Of a stretch of DNA of 64,000 nt, positions 47,277 through 57,535 are shown one piece after another (the stretch's first letter is position 1; the number at the start of each line of letters is the position of its first letter). The position numbers were made by a program, and so were the translations under genes. Below the pieces are notes generated by a model. It was given only the letters and a program-made list of their open reading frames with translations, was not told the DNA's origin and searched no databases. The stretch covers positions 8,200 through 72,199 of the forward strand of contig DGYN01000062.1 in assembly GCA_002398405.1 (NCBI GenBank), in the 5' to 3' direction. This DNA comes from Caulobacteraceae bacterium UBA5005. GTDB lineage: Bacteria; Pseudomonadota; Alphaproteobacteria; Caulobacterales; Caulobacteraceae.

Positions 47277-50200
47277 TTAGTGAAAATCCCGGCTGCGCAT
47301 CAGCCGGTGCTCGGGTGTTTCTTCACGCATTTCCGATAGATGGGCGGTGAGATCGGTGAACCGTTCAGCGACGATATGGATGACGCCGCTCTGGCTCTGG
47401 AGCCTGCCATGCACCGCGACGAAGGCGGTGGTCATGCAGAGCTTGCGGTTGGTCTCGAAGATGTCGGGCCAGATGACGGCGTTGGCGACGCCGGTCTCGT
47501 CCTCCAGGGTCATGAACATCACCCCCTTGGCGGAGCCCGGCCGCTGACGGATCAGGACGAGGCCCGCCACGGTCAGGCGCTTGCCGTCCTTGGTCTCGCG
47601 CAGCTTCTCCGCCGGTGTGCAGCCCATCGCATCGAGCCGCTGGCGATAGAAGCTCACCGGATGGGCCTTCAGGGAAAGGCTGGTGGTGCGGAAATCCTCC
47701 GCCACATGGGCCGGCAGGGTCATGGCGGGCAGGGAAACGCGGGGCTCGAAGAGATCGAGGCTGTCATGCAGGGGCGCGGGCGCGGCGGCGGTGTCGGCCC
47801 CCAGCCCCTTCACCGCCCAGAGCCCCTCGCGCCGGTCGAGCCCTAAAGACCGCAGCGCATCGGCTTCGGCCAGTTTTTCGAGGGAAGCCCGCGACAGGCG
47901 GGCCCTGACGGCGAGGTCGGCCAAGGTTCGGGCGCCCTCGGCCCGCACCTCCATCAGCCGCTGCATCTCGTCCTTGCGAAGCCCGCTGATCTGGCGAAGG
48001 CCAAGGCGCACCGCCTTCAGCCGCCCCCCGTCCGCGGGCGCCTCCAGGGTGCAGTCCCAATCGCTTTCCAGGATGTCCGGGGGCTTAACCTCCACCCCAT
48101 GCTCGCGGGCGTCGCGGACCAGTTGCGAGGGCTGATAAAAACCCATGGGCTGGGAGTTCAAAAGCGCCGCGCAGAAGACATCCGGCCACTTCCACTTCAT
48201 CCAGGCCGAGACATAGACGAGGAGGGCGAAGCTGATCGCGTGGCTTTCCGGAAAGCCGTAGGAGCCGAAGCCCTCGATCTGTTTGAAACAGCGCTCGGCG
48301 AAGTCCTGCTCGTAGCCCCGCCGCACCATGCCGCCGATGAACTTTTCGCGGTAGTCGCCCACGGTCCCCAGGTTGCGGAAGGTCGCCATGGCCCGGCGAA
48401 GACCGTTGGCCTCCTCCGGCGTGAACTCGGCTGCGACGATGGCCATCTTCATGGCCTGCTCCTGGAAGAGCGGCACGCCGAGGGTCTTTTGCAAGACATC
48501 GCGCAGCTCGTTCGGGTCATGTCCGGGACCGGGGCTTGGAAAGACCACCGGGTCCCTGCCTTCCCGGCGGCGCAGATAGGGATGCACCATGTCCCCCTGG
48601 ATCGGCCCCGGGCGGACGATCGCCACCTCGATGACCAGGTCGTAGAAGATCTCGGGTTTAAGGCGCGGCAGCATCGACATCTGCGCCCGGCTTTCCACCT
48701 GGAAGACCCCGACCGAGTCGGCCTTGGACAGCATCTCGTAGACGCCCTTTTCGGGCTTCTGGAGGATCTCCGCGATATCCTCGATGACCTCGCCATGGTC
48801 CTGTCGCAGCATGGAAAGCCCCCGCTGAATGGCGGTCAGCATGCCGAGCGCCAGGATGTCGACCTTCATCAGGCCGAGGCTGTCGATGTCGTCCTTGTCC
48901 CATTCGATGAAGGTGCGGTCGGGCATGGCGGCGTTGCCGATCGGCACGGTCTCATCCAGCCGCTGCTTGGTCAGGACATAACCCCCGACGTGCTGCGACA
49001 GGTGCCGGGGAAAGCCGATCAGCTCGGTGGCCAGCGTCACCGCCTGTTTGATGGCGGGGTTTTCAGGATCCAGGCCCGTCTGGCGGATGTGCTCCTCGGG
49101 CATGCCCTGCCCCCAGCTGCCCCAAACCGTATTGGCCATCAGGGCGGTGACATCGTCGGTTAAGCCGAGCGCCTTCCCCACCTGGCGGATCGCCATGCGC
49201 GGTCGGTAGTGGATCACCGTGGCGCAAATCGCCGCCTTCTCGCGGCCGTAGCGGCGGTAGACGTACTGCATCACCTCCTCGCGCCGCTCGTGCTCAAAGT
49301 CGACGTCGATGTCCGGCGGCTCGGACCGCTCCTTGGAGAGGAACCGCGCGAACAGCAGGTTGTGCTTGAAGGGGTCGGCGGAGGTGACGCCCAGGCAGTA
49401 GCAGACCGCCGAATTGGCCGCCGATCCCCGCCCCTGGCAGAGGATCCCCTCCCCTCGCGCCCAGCGGACGATGTCGTGCACGGTGAGGAAATAGTTGGGG
49501 TAGTCGAGCTCGGCGATCAGGGCCAGTTCCTGTTCGATCAGGGCCCGCACCTTCGGGGTCTCGCCCTTCGGATAGCGCCACTTGATCCCGGCTTCGGTGA
49601 GATCGCGCAGGTGCTGATTGGCGGTTTTGCCCGGCGGTACGGGCTCGTCGGGGTATTCGTATTGCAGCTGTTTGAGGTCGAAACCGATGCGATCCGCCAC
49701 CTCGATGGTCCGCGCGACGGCGTCGGGCCAGGGCTTGAACAGGCGGGTCATCTCAGCCGGTGATTTCAGCCGCCGCTCGGCGTTGGCCTCCAGCAGAAAA
49801 CCGGCCTCCTGAACGCTGACCCCCTCGCGGATGGCGGTGAGCACGTCCTGCAGGGGGCGGCGGTCGGCGGCGTGGTAGAGGACATCGCCCGTGGCGACCA
49901 TCGGGGCGGCGTATCGCCTGGCCAGACCGGCGATCCGGTGAAGCCGCTGCAGGTCGCGCGCCTTGTAGCCCCGCGCCGCCGCCAGCCAAACGCCGCCTGA
50001 AAGCTCGCCCGCGATCCGCTTGAGATTTTCCTCGAAGGCCGCATCGAGCCTGGCGGACGGAACCACAAGGCAGAGCTGACCCTCCGCATGATCGAGGAAA
50101 TCGCCGAAGGAAAGCTCGCAGGCGCCCTTCTTTTCGCGCAGCTGGCCGATGGTTAGAAGGCGCGTCAGACGGCCGTAGGCGGCGCGGTCTTTCGGGTAGA

Positions 50201-50444
50201 CCAGGAGGCTCGGCGTTCCGTCGGCGAAATTCAGCCGGCAGCCGGTGAGGGGCCGAAGCTTTGTCTGGTTGGTCTTGGCCGCGGTCCAGGGCCGCACCAC
50301 GCCGGCGAGCGTATTGTGGTCACAGATGCCCAGGGCCTTGATCCCGAGCGCCTCGGCCGTCGCCACCAGTTCGCGGGCGTGGCTCGCGCCGCGCAGGAAG
50401 GAAAAATTCGAGGTGGCGTGCAGCTCGGCATAGGGGATGGTCAC
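47277..50444 (-). CDS. dnaE2: Error-prone DNA polymerase DnaE2 (ImuC)
   Basis: 1055 residues with a GTG start at 50444 that overlaps the imuB stop by 1 nt (TAGTG). PHP domain ([32 protein letters not shown]), the catalytic acidic pair in [17 protein letters not shown], and later [12 protein letters not shown], all DnaE2-typical. It carries out error-prone translesion synthesis in SOS mutagenesis with ImuA and ImuB. Final residues are an OB-fold region ([21 protein letters not shown]). Confidence 0.94.
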   Translation of the reverse strand: MTIPYAELHATSNFSFLRGASHARELVATAEALGIKALGICDHNTLAGVVRPWTAAKTNQTKLRPLTGCRLNFADGTPSLLVYPKDRAAYGRLTRLLTIGQLREKKGACELSFGDFLDHAEGQLCLVVPSARLDAAFEENLKRIAGELSGGVWLAAARGYKARDLQRLHRIAGLARRYAAPMVATGDVLYHAADRRPLQDVLTAIREGVSVQEAGFLLEANAERRLKSPAEMTRLFKPWPDAVARTIEVADRIGFDLKQLQYEYPDEPVPPGKTANQHLRDLTEAGIKWRYPKGETPKVRALIEQELALIAELDYPNYFLTVHDIVRWARGEGILCQGRGSAANSAVCYCLGVTSADPFKHNLLFARFLSKERSEPPDIDVDFEHERREEVMQYVYRRYGREKAAICATVIHYRPRMAIRQVGKALGLTDDVTALMANTVWGSWGQGMPEEHIRQTGLDPENPAIKQAVTLATELIGFPRHLSQHVGGYVLTKQRLDETVPIGNAAMPDRTFIEWDKDDIDSLGLMKVDILALGMLTAIQRGLSMLRQDHGEVIEDIAEILQKPEKGVYEMLSKADSVGVFQVESRAQMSMLPRLKPEIFYDLVIEVAIVRPGPIQGDMVHPYLRRREGRDPVVFPSPGPGHDPNELRDVLQKTLGVPLFQEQAMKMAIVAAEFTPEEANGLRRAMATFRNLGTVGDYREKFIGGMVRRGYEQDFAERCFKQIEGFGSYGFPESHAISFALLVYVSAWMKWKWPDVFCAALLNSQPMGFYQPSQLVRDAREHGVEVKPPDILESDWDCTLEAPADGGRLKAVRLGLRQISGLRKDEMQRLMEVRAEGARTLADLAVRARLSRASLEKLAEADALRSLGLDRREGLWAVKGLGADTAAAPAPLHDSLDLFEPRVSLPAMTLPAHVAEDFRTTSLSLKAHPVSFYRQRLDAMGCTPAEKLRETKDGKRLTVAGLVLIRQRPGSAKGVMFMTLEDETGVANAVIWPDIFETNRKLCMTTAFVAVHGRLQSQSGVIHIVAERFTDLTAHLSEMREETPEHRLMRSRDFH

Positions 50445-51910
50445 TAGAACACCCCATGCAGCCACCATCGGCCGCCCTCGAGCCCGGAGCGGAACAGCCA
50501 GTAGCGGCCACCGGTCTCGTCCTCGACGCGGTAGTAGTCGCGCAGGCGGCCGGTGGAGACGGTCTCGATGGCCCGGCGCCACCATTCATCGCCGATCCGC
50601 TCGGGCCCCTCGGAGAGCCGCACCCGGTGCAGCCGGCCCCGCCAACGGAACTGGACCGGCGGATCGTCGGGCAGCAGGGCCATGACCTCGACGGGCTCGG
50701 GCCGCCGGAACAGGCGCAACGGCCTGGGCAGGTCGGGGTCCCAGCCGGGACCGGGCGCCTCGCCCGCGGGGGCGCGCAGGACGGCGCGCTCGGGCACATG
50801 GCTTTGATGCGCCCTAGCCCGCCAGACGCGATGGGCGCCGAGCCGGTTGGACAGGCTGTCGATCAGGGCCCCGACGGCGGCCCCGTCCTTTTCGGTTTGC
50901 GTCTCGGCCAGGGCGGTCTGGGCGGCGCGGCGGATTTCCACCTCCCAGGCGACGATGGTCGCCGCCTCGATGCCGAAGCCCGGATCGACGCCTTCGAGCT
51001 TGCGGGCGATGAGGCGGGTGAGGATCTTGGCCTCACGGCCCGGGCGCGACAGGCCAAGGGCGATGCGGGCGACCTGACCGTCGACCCGGTGGAAGGCGAT
51101 CTCGAAGCGCCGCGCCGCCCGCTCGCTCATGGCCAGGCGCTCGCACATCAGGCCGGCAAGGTCGGCGGCGATGCGGGCGATGTCCTCCGGCGTTGACACA
51201 GGTTCAACCAGGCAAAGGCGTTCGAACCAGGGGGTCGGGGGGCGGCGGTAGGCCAAAGCCTCCGGATAGGTTCCCAGCGCCTGATCGAGCCGCATCAGGG
51301 CCATCTTGCCAAAGCGCTTGGTGAGGCCGGCGCGGGGCAGGTCCTTCAGCTGAGCGATCTTGGTAATCCCAAGGCGCAGGAGTTGGGCGGCGTCCTGCGG
51401 GTCGAGACGCAGGGCGGCGATGGGGAGCGAGGACAGCGGCGCATCCCCAAACCGCGCCATGGCCCAGGCCGCGCCGGCGGTGTCGGCGATGGCGGCCCTG
51501 GCCTCGACACCCTGGCTTGCCAGCCGGGCCAGCAGGTCTTCGAGAAGGCCTTCCTCGCCCCCCCACAGGTGCGCGACGCCGTCGATGTCGAGAAACAGGC
51601 CGTCGGGGGCGTCCTTGGCGACGGCGGGGGAGAAGCGGCAGCAGGCGTCGACCAGGCGCTCGAGGGCCGCATCGTCCCCGGCGGGATCGGCCTCGTCCAG
51701 GACAAGGCCCGGAACCAGGGCGCCGGCGTCGGCCGCCTTCTGGCCAAGGAACAGGCCCGCCGCCCCCGCCGCCGCGTTCACCGCATGGAGCTTGCGCACG
51801 CCCCGTTCGGCGATAACAAGCGCCGCCGGGCCCTCAGGCGGAGCGGCGGAGCGGCGGCGCCAGACCGTGATCGGCCACCTCGGCAGCCACACGGAAAGGA
51901 TGCGGGCCAT
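50444..51910 (-). CDS. imuB: ImuB, Y-family-like polymerase accessory protein
   Basis: 488 residues from the ATG at 51910 ([19 protein letters not shown]). Y-family fold but the catalytic acidic residues of an active polymerase are not seen, as usual for ImuB, which instead bridges the beta clamp, ImuA and DnaE2. Features: [35 protein letters not shown], and [18 protein letters not shown] at the end. I do not find an obvious clamp-binding QLPL motif. imuA overlaps the start by 77 nt. Confidence 0.93.
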   Translation of the reverse strand: MARILSVWLPRWPITVWRRRSAAPPEGPAALVIAERGVRKLHAVNAAAGAAGLFLGQKAADAGALVPGLVLDEADPAGDDAALERLVDACCRFSPAVAKDAPDGLFLDIDGVAHLWGGEEGLLEDLLARLASQGVEARAAIADTAGAAWAMARFGDAPLSSLPIAALRLDPQDAAQLLRLGITKIAQLKDLPRAGLTKRFGKMALMRLDQALGTYPEALAYRRPPTPWFERLCLVEPVSTPEDIARIAADLAGLMCERLAMSERAARRFEIAFHRVDGQVARIALGLSRPGREAKILTRLIARKLEGVDPGFGIEAATIVAWEVEIRRAAQTALAETQTEKDGAAVGALIDSLSNRLGAHRVWRARAHQSHVPERAVLRAPAGEAPGPGWDPDLPRPLRLFRRPEPVEVMALLPDDPPVQFRWRGRLHRVRLSEGPERIGDEWWRRAIETVSTGRLRDYYRVEDETGGRYWLFRSGLEGGRWWLHGVF

Positions 51911-52592
51911 GACCTGCCTCTTCGAAAATCCAGGAACCGGGCCGCCCGCCCCGGCAACGGTTGAGCTCCACGTTCCAGCGCAGGGGCCCAAACCCCAGGC
52001 CGCCCTCGCCGGGAAGGCTGGGCGCCGGCGCGATCTTCCAGCGGCTGGCCGCCGCCGATCCCGACGCGGAACCCCGGCGGCCGGCGAGGCCCCAGGGCCG
52101 CCGGTTGATAACAAACCCCGCGCCGCCGCCCCGCTCGCAGGCCAGCTGCAGTCTGCGCCCGGCGGTGAGCGGAACCTCCTCGACCTCGCCGACGGCGGCG
52201 GCGATCCCGCGGCAGGCCAAAGCCTCCTCCAGAACGCCGAGCGCTTCCTCGTCGTTTTCGGCCCGAACCTGGATCAGCCGCTCGGCCGGAAAGCCAAGAA
52301 AGGCAAGGCCCGGCGGATAGAGGTCGTCCCTGCGCATCACCCAGACCACATCGCCGCGAAACAGCACTTGCGGGAGAGAGGGGAGGAGGCGGGCCACGAA
52401 GGCGGCGAGGGCGGCGCCGATCTCGGCCTCCATGCCGTCGGCGGTGATTTCGTGCCAGGCGCCGAGCGGCAGTCCGCCGCCGGGGAAACAGCCGTCCACG
52501 GCGGGATCGCCGAAGGGCAGGACCTTCGAGGGACCGCGCGTTCCCGCTTCGACGGCGGCGATCTGGGCGCGGAGGGTGGCGAGATTGGACAT
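51834..52592 (-). CDS. imuA: ImuA, RecA-like SOS mutagenesis protein
   Basis: 252 residues, first gene of imuA-imuB-dnaE2. The RecA-like start is visible (FGDPAVDGCFPGGGLPLGAWHEITADG) with VVWVMRRDDLYPPG, FGFPAERLIQVRAENDEEAL and RLQLACERGGGAGFVINRRPW. It is required for damage-induced mutagenesis in Caulobacter. The ATG immediately follows the LexA box, leaving almost no leader. Its final 77 nt overlap imuB in another frame. Confidence 0.92.
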   Translation of the reverse strand: MSNLATLRAQIAAVEAGTRGPSKVLPFGDPAVDGCFPGGGLPLGAWHEITADGMEAEIGAALAAFVARLLPSLPQVLFRGDVVWVMRRDDLYPPGLAFLGFPAERLIQVRAENDEEALGVLEEALACRGIAAAVGEVEEVPLTAGRRLQLACERGGGAGFVINRRPWGLAGRRGSASGSAAASRWKIAPAPSLPGEGGLGFGPLRWNVELNRCRGGRPGSWIFEEAGHGPHPFRVAAEVADHGLAPPLRRSA

Positions 52593-52607
52593 GTTCCCAT
52601 TTTGTTC
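52593..52607. promoter_or_regulatory. LexA (SOS) box upstream of imuA
   Basis: GTTC-CCATTTT-GTTC is the alphaproteobacterial LexA direct repeat (GTTC-N7-GTTC). It starts immediately beside the imuA ATG. LexA would repress the cassette until DNA damage. Confidence 0.88.
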
Positions 52608-52741
52608 TCATGAGCTCGGCGCCAGAGTCAAGCCTCACAATAGCGCCACGCCCTATCCCTGGTCGGATGATGGAGGCGAGCCTTGCCTGGATATTGTTTG
52701 ACCCTCTGGCGTGAGCCATCATCAGGCGAAGGGGGCGTCCC

Positions 52742-53566
52742 ATGATCAAGTCTGCGATACTGCGCGCCTTGGCGCTGACCTGCGCCCTGGCCCCGCTGTC
52801 CGGATGCGGATTAATCGAGCGGGAGGAGCGGTACGCGGCCTGCATAAGACGGCCTCAAAATCATATCGAGGTCTGCAGCATGGCGATCGAAGGCGGGCTG
52901 ACCGGCCACAGGCTCGCCACAGCACACTACGAGCGCGCCGTGGGCTACATCGTAGCGAGCAAAACCGATACCGCCCTGACCGACCTTAACAAGGCGCTGA
53001 AGCTCGACCCAGACCATGTAAACGCGCTTAGCGTGAGAGGCGCCCTGCTAGCCGTCAAGAACCGCGGCGAAGAAGCGCTAATCGACCTGGAAAAGGCGGC
53101 CCAGCTGCGGCCCGGCGACATCGATATTCTTTCCGGTCGCGCCAACGCCTATCGGATGGTGAACCGCTTCGACGACGCTCTGGCCGACATTGAGGCCGCG
53201 CTGGATGTTGCGCCGGACTCCGCCGGGCCCCTCACCACCCGATGCCACGTCAAGACCGAGATGGGGGGCGATCTAGCCTCGGCCCTGGACGACTGCAACG
53301 CGGCGCTACACGCCTACCCGGATCTGCCTCCGGCCTTGCTGGCAAGGGCGATGGTCCACCTCAAACTTGGGAAAAACCGCGAGGCCTATGCGGATTTCGA
53401 TGCGGCCTACCACAGCCGCATCCGGCAGACGGCGGGCCTGTTCGGGCGGGGCCTGGCGAGACAGAAACTCGGCGAAACCCGGGCCGGCAAGGCGGATATG
53501 GACGCCGCGCTGACGGAGACCCCCACCGTCACCCTCTATTTCGAACGCGCCGGGCTATGGCCCTGA
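52742..53566 (+). CDS. TPR-repeat lipoprotein
   Basis: 274 residues. Lipoprotein signal (LAPLSGC, Cys about 22). Then about five TPR units with the family pattern (ERAVGYIVASKTDTALTDLNKALKLDPDH, SVRGALLAVKNRGEEALIDLEKAAQLRPGD, GRANAYRMVNRFDDALADIEAALDVAPD, ALLARAMVHLKLGKNREAYADFDAAY). Probably a protein-protein adaptor in the envelope; partner unknown. Confidence 0.85.
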   Translation: MIKSAILRALALTCALAPLSGCGLIEREERYAACIRRPQNHIEVCSMAIEGGLTGHRLATAHYERAVGYIVASKTDTALTDLNKALKLDPDHVNALSVRGALLAVKNRGEEALIDLEKAAQLRPGDIDILSGRANAYRMVNRFDDALADIEAALDVAPDSAGPLTTRCHVKTEMGGDLASALDDCNAALHAYPDLPPALLARAMVHLKLGKNREAYADFDAAYHSRIRQTAGLFGRGLARQKLGETRAGKADMDAALTETPTVTLYFERAGLWP

Positions 53567-53573
53567 CCTAAGG

Positions 53574-54389
53574 CTAGCTCCCGGTCTTGGTCTCGGTCTT
53601 GGTCTTGGTCTTGCTGGCCGACTTCTCGCGCAACTCCTCGGCGAAGCCGGCGGCGAGGATGCCGGTGGGGGCGGCCACCAGGCCGATGCCGATCACCGCC
53701 GTTACCCCGGCGAATATCTTGCCAAGCGGCGTCACCGGATAAACATCGCCATAGCCGATGGTCGTGAGCGTGATCACCCCCCACCACAGCGCGCGGGGAA
53801 TGCTGCCGAAAGCCTCGGGCTGAATGTGACCCTCGACGAGATAGAGCACGGTGGAGGTGGCGATCAAAAGGACAATGCCGATGCCACCGGTGACCCCCAA
53901 TTCGTAACGGCGGGAGGCGAACGTCTCCATGACGAGGTCAAAGGCCTTGGACATCCGCCCAAGTTTTGCGAGGCGCAGAACGCGCAGCAACCGCACCAGC
54001 CGGATGACCACCGTCGGCGCGGCTTGGGCCACAAACAGCAGGGGCAGGAGGGCCAGAAGGTCGATCAGCGATAGCGGCGAAAGGGCCCACTTGAGCCGGG
54101 CCATAACCGGCGAAAGCTCAGGAAAGCGCAGGGGGGCGATCCACAGCCGGGTCAGATATTCGATCAGGAAGGTGACCCCGAAAAAGATCTCGGCGGTGCG
54201 GAAATAGACCTCCCGGCCCGAGGAGAGCGAAATCTCGGTCTCGAGGATGGCGGTCGCCACCGAGGCGACGATGGCGAAGCTGAGGAAGACGTTGACCGGC
54301 GACAGGCCATCGGCGCGGGCGTCCGCGTCCAGTTCCAGATAGACCTTCCGCTGCAAGGTCTCGGGCTTCTCCACCGCCTTGGTCGCCAT
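53574..54389 (-). CDS. Voltage-gated-type potassium channel
   Basis: 271 residues from the ATG at 54389 (a TTG 9 codons upstream is less likely). Six membrane segments. S4-like helix with regular Arg (RLVRLLRVLRLAKLGR), pore loop and selectivity filter TLTTIGYGDVYP, then the S6 segment. C-terminus is a low-complexity Lys/Thr tail (SASKTKTKTETKTGS). Mediates K+ flux in the inner membrane; it lies near kdpDE and kup. Confidence 0.92.
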   Translation of the reverse strand: MATKAVEKPETLQRKVYLELDADARADGLSPVNVFLSFAIVASVATAILETEISLSSGREVYFRTAEIFFGVTFLIEYLTRLWIAPLRFPELSPVMARLKWALSPLSLIDLLALLPLLFVAQAAPTVVIRLVRLLRVLRLAKLGRMSKAFDLVMETFASRRYELGVTGGIGIVLLIATSTVLYLVEGHIQPEAFGSIPRALWWGVITLTTIGYGDVYPVTPLGKIFAGVTAVIGIGLVAAPTGILAAGFAEELREKSASKTKTKTETKTGS

Positions 54390-54486
54390 CGAAAGCCCCC
54401 GCTTCAACCCAGCCAAATCCTAGCAGCGCCCGGGCGCGCCACGCCAGAGCCTAAGGTAAGGGGGATCCGCAGGGGATACCGGTTGC

Positions 54487-54879
54487 TCAGGCCCCGATGC
54501 GGTCAAGGGCGGCCCTGAGCTTGTCGCCCACGGCCACCGCCTTTTCCTTCAAGGCGTCGTTCGCGATCGCGGCCATGGAAGCCACGGGATCGACCGCGGC
54601 GACTTCGGTGCAACCGCCGCCAGCGTCCTGAACGATGACGTTGCAGGGCAGCATGATGCCGACCTTGTCTTCGAGCTGGAGCGCTTCATAGGCCAGGCGA
54701 GGGTTGCAGGCCCCCAGGATCGTGTAGGGCCGAAAGTCTTCGCCGATCTTGGCCTTCATCGTCTGCCGCACGTCAATCTCGGTGATCACGCCAAAGCCCT
54801 CCTGGCTGAGCGCGTCCCGCGTCGCGGCCACGACCTCGTCGAACGGGCGGGCGATGGTTTTCGCATAATAGTAGGTCAT
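54487..54879 (-). CDS. DUF302 family protein
   Basis: 130 residues, one DUF302 domain (KTIARPFDEVVAATRDALSQEGFGVITEIDV, ILGACNPRLAYEAL, GIMLPCNVIVQDA). Function not known; commonly found in sulfur and heavy-metal clusters. Start overlaps the hydrolase stop by 4 nt. The Cys in GACNPR and LPCNV are the conserved positions. Confidence 0.88.
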   Translation of the reverse strand: MTYYYAKTIARPFDEVVAATRDALSQEGFGVITEIDVRQTMKAKIGEDFRPYTILGACNPRLAYEALQLEDKVGIMLPCNVIVQDAGGGCTEVAAVDPVASMAAIANDALKEKAVAVGDKLRAALDRIGA

Positions 54880-55769
54880 TGGGCCTTCCTCTCTTCGGAC
54901 GCCGGCGCTTCGCCGCGGGTGACCGGGATCTTCAAGAACACCCGCCCGGACGGCGAGGCCTTCGGTAACGCGCCTCCGCGAATGTTCACCTGCAGGGACG
55001 GCAGGATCAGCGCCGGCGCCGCAAGGGTCGCGTCGCGCGCCTCACGCAGGGCCGCGAAGTCGTCCTCGCTGACGCCTTCGCGCACATGGATGTTGTGCTC
55101 GCGCTGTTCAGCCACCGTGCTCTCCGAGCGAAACGTGTCCCGCCCCGCCGGAAGATAATCGTGGCCCACAAAGAGCCGCGTTCGCGGCGGCAGATCCAGC
55201 ACCTTGCGGATCGAACGATAGAGCACGCGGGCGTCGCCGCCAGGGAAATCGGCCCGCGCCGTGCCGTAGTCGGGCATGAACAGGGTGTCGCCGACAAACG
55301 CCGCATCGCCGATCAGATAGGTGACATCGGCCGGAGTATGGCCGGGCGTATGGAGCACCCCGATCGTGATCTCGCCCAGCGGCAGCTGGTCGCCCTCGTT
55401 GAGCAGGTGATCAAACACCTCGCCGTCATCGGAGACATCGTCCGCGTCAAAGACCGGGATGAAGGTCTTTTGCACCTCAACGATATGGGCGCCGATGGCG
55501 ATCCGCGCCCCCGTCCGCCCACGGATGTAGTCAGCGGCCGACAGGTGGTCGGCGTGGGCGTGAGTCTCCAAGACGTATTCTAGCTTCAGGCCGCGCGCCT
55601 CCACCACCGCCAGGATGCGATCGGCCGAGCTTGTGGAGAGGCGAGCCGCCTTCGGCTCGAAATCCAGCACGGGATCGATGATCGCGGCGGCCTTGGTCGC
55701 CGGATCGCTGACCAGATAGCTGGCGGTCGAGGTGGCCTGGTCGAAGAAGACTTGGACATCGGGCTGCAT
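54876..55769 (-). CDS. MBL-fold hydrolase of the persulfide dioxygenase type (Blh-like)
   Basis: 297 residues. Metal site THAHADH near residue 72 (H-X-H-X-D-H), further His in TPGHTPADVTYLI, Asp in FVGDTLFMPDYGTARADFPGG and His in FVGHDY. This arrangement fits ETHE1/Blh persulfide dioxygenases that turn glutathione persulfide to sulfite. It is divergent from the BigR-like regulator, with a palindromic operator between. Confidence 0.88.
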   Translation of the reverse strand: MQPDVQVFFDQATSTASYLVSDPATKAAAIIDPVLDFEPKAARLSTSSADRILAVVEARGLKLEYVLETHAHADHLSAADYIRGRTGARIAIGAHIVEVQKTFIPVFDADDVSDDGEVFDHLLNEGDQLPLGEITIGVLHTPGHTPADVTYLIGDAAFVGDTLFMPDYGTARADFPGGDARVLYRSIRKVLDLPPRTRLFVGHDYLPAGRDTFRSESTVAEQREHNIHVREGVSEDDFAALREARDATLAAPALILPSLQVNIRGGALPKASPSGRVFLKIPVTRGEAPASEERKAQ

Positions 55770-55807
55770 GGGAGCGCTCCACTAGGGTGGCCTCATATAT
55801 AAGCACT

Positions 55808-55820
55808 TGCTAAATTAGCA
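55808..55820. promoter_or_regulatory. Candidate BigR-type operator
   Basis: TGCTAA-A-TTAGCA, a perfect 6-bp inverted repeat around one base, in the AT-rich 71-nt gap between the persulfide hydrolase and the ArsR regulator starts. ArsR-family regulators typically bind such palindromes. BigR is known to bind an AT-rich inverted repeat at its own promoter. Confidence 0.6.
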
Positions 55821-55840
55821 CAAGCGCATATATTGCGGTC

Positions 55841-56176
55841 ATGTTTGATCTCGCAAAACTCGACATCACCCAGTTGGAAACCAACGCCGGCGCGGCAGCG
55901 AAACTGCTGCGCGCCCTGGCGAACGAGCGCCGGCTGATGATTCTCTGCCAGCTCACCGAGGGCGAGCGGACGGTCGGCCAGTTGCTGCCGCTGGTCGGCC
56001 TCTCGCAGTCGGCGCTATCGCAGCACCTTGCGGTGCTGCGAGAGGAAGAGATCGTGGCCACCCGCCGCGAGTCCCAATCGGTTTGGTACCGGATCGCCGA
56101 TCCGGCCGCCTTGAGAGTGGTGTCAACGCTTGCCGAGATTTTCTGCCCTCCGGAGGCCATGAACCATGACCGCTAA
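55841..56176 (+). CDS. bigR: BigR/SqrR-like ArsR-family sulfide-sensing regulator
   Basis: 111 residues. Winged helix (LRALANERRLMILCQL, VGLSQSALSQHLAVLREEEIVATRR). Two Cys, C36 and C102 (MILCQL, EIFCPP), sit where the persulfide/disulfide-sensing pair of BigR and SqrR lies. The metal-binding Cys motif of ArsR (ELCVCDL) is absent. It would derepress the sulfide genes when persulfide accumulates. It overlaps the rhodanese start by 11 nt. Confidence 0.85.
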   Translation: MFDLAKLDITQLETNAGAAAKLLRALANERRLMILCQLTEGERTVGQLLPLVGLSQSALSQHLAVLREEEIVATRRESQSVWYRIADPAALRVVSTLAEIFCPPEAMNHDR

Positions 56177-56699
56177 ACTGACACTTCTGCCCGCACATCA
56201 AGTCGCTGAACGGATGAAAGCCGGCCGCGCGCTGCTCATCGATATCCGTGAAGCGGACGAGTTCGCTCGCCGGCATGCGGCCGGTGCGCAATCCCGCCCC
56301 TTGTCGACCTTCGAAGCCGCCCATCTGAAGATTGAACCCGCCAAGGACGTGGTCTTCACCTGCCGGTCGGGCATGAGAACCGAGGCCAACTGCGATCGTC
56401 TAGCCGACGCCATAGAGGGCGAGGCCTTCATCCTGGAGGGCGGGCTCGACGCCTGGGCGGCGGCCGGCCTGCCCGTGCAGGAGGATCGAAAGGCGCCGCT
56501 GGAGATTTTGCGTCAAGTGCAGATCGCCGCGGGCCTGCTCGTGGTCACTGGCGTACTGCTGGGGCTCACCCTGCATCCTGGCTTCTTCGGTCTCTCCGCA
56601 TTTGTGGGCGCCGGGCTGACCGTCGCCGGAGCCACCGGCTTCTGCGGCATGGCTCGCCTCCTGCGAGCCGCGCCCTGGAACCGGCCAGCCGGGGCGTAG
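56166..56699 (+). CDS. Membrane-anchored rhodanese (YgaP-like)
   Basis: 177 residues. Rhodanese domain (DIREADEFARRHAAGA) with the active Cys loop FTCRSGMRT, then two hydrophobic helices (about 121-140 and 144-160) of the DUF2892 type, as in YgaP. It moves persulfide sulfur near the membrane. Sits between the regulator and the exporter in one sulfur module. Confidence 0.88.
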   Translation: MTAKLTLLPAHQVAERMKAGRALLIDIREADEFARRHAAGAQSRPLSTFEAAHLKIEPAKDVVFTCRSGMRTEANCDRLADAIEGEAFILEGGLDAWAAAGLPVQEDRKAPLEILRQVQIAAGLLVVTGVLLGLTLHPGFFGLSAFVGAGLTVAGATGFCGMARLLRAAPWNRPAGA

Positions 56700-56706
56700 G
56701 GCCTAG

Positions 56707-57483
56707 ATGGACCTTCCTCTCGCGAGTTACGGCGTTGCGGTCGCCGGCGGGGCGCTGATCGGCCTGTTGCTCGCGGTGTTCGGCGGGGGCGGGTCGGTGC
56801 TCGCCACGCCGCTCCTGATCTATCTGGTCGGTCTGCGAGATCCGCATGTCGCCATCGGGACAGCGGCCGCCGCTGTGTCGGTGAACGCGCTCTTCGGGCT
56901 CGCGACCCAGGCCAGGGCCGGGACAGTGAAATGGCCCTGCGCCCTGGTGTTTGGAGGCGCGGGCCTGGCGGGATCGTTGATCGGGGCCGAACTCGCAAAG
57001 CGGATGGACGGGCAGATCTTGCTCATCTGGTTCGGCGTCGCCATGGCGGCGGTCGCCGTATCGATGCTTTTTCCCCAGAAGGGCCAGGGCGACCCGGGCG
57101 TGCGGCTTAGCCGCGCCCTGACGCTAAAGCTCGCTCCGGTCGGACTGGTGGTAGGCCTTGCCGCCGGCTTCTTCGGGATCGGGGGCGGCTTTTTGATCGT
57201 GCCCGGCTTGATGGCCGCCACCGGCATGACCTTGGGCCACGCGGCGGCCTCATCGCTGGTTTCGGTCGCCCTTTTCGGCGCCGCGACAAGCACAAGCTAC
57301 GCCGCCTCAGGCCTGATCGATTGGCGCGTGTTCGCCGCCCTTGTCGCGGGCGGCGCCCTGGGCGCTCTGGCGGCGCCGCCCGTGGTTCGGGCTCTCTCCC
57401 AAAAGGCCGCGCTTGGCCGCCGGCTTTTCGCGACCATGGTGCTGGCGACGGCGGCCTATGTTGTTTGGCGGTCGCTCTCCTGA
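56707..57483 (+). CDS. TauE/SafE family sulfite (or sulfur anion) exporter
   Basis: 258 residues, about eight membrane helices. TauE pattern: GGGGSVLATPLLIYLVG and the second half FFGIGGGFLIVPGLM. In BigR-type modules this protein is thought to export sulfite made from persulfide. It starts 7 nt after the rhodanese stop. Confidence 0.88.
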   Translation: MDLPLASYGVAVAGGALIGLLLAVFGGGGSVLATPLLIYLVGLRDPHVAIGTAAAAVSVNALFGLATQARAGTVKWPCALVFGGAGLAGSLIGAELAKRMDGQILLIWFGVAMAAVAVSMLFPQKGQGDPGVRLSRALTLKLAPVGLVVGLAAGFFGIGGGFLIVPGLMAATGMTLGHAAASSLVSVALFGAATSTSYAASGLIDWRVFAALVAGGALGALAAPPVVRALSQKAALGRRLFATMVLATAAYVVWRSLS

Positions 57484-57535
57484 GAGGCGGATATCGGCGA
57501 TTGGGCGTGAAGCGGGACTGTTGTACTTACGGTCG

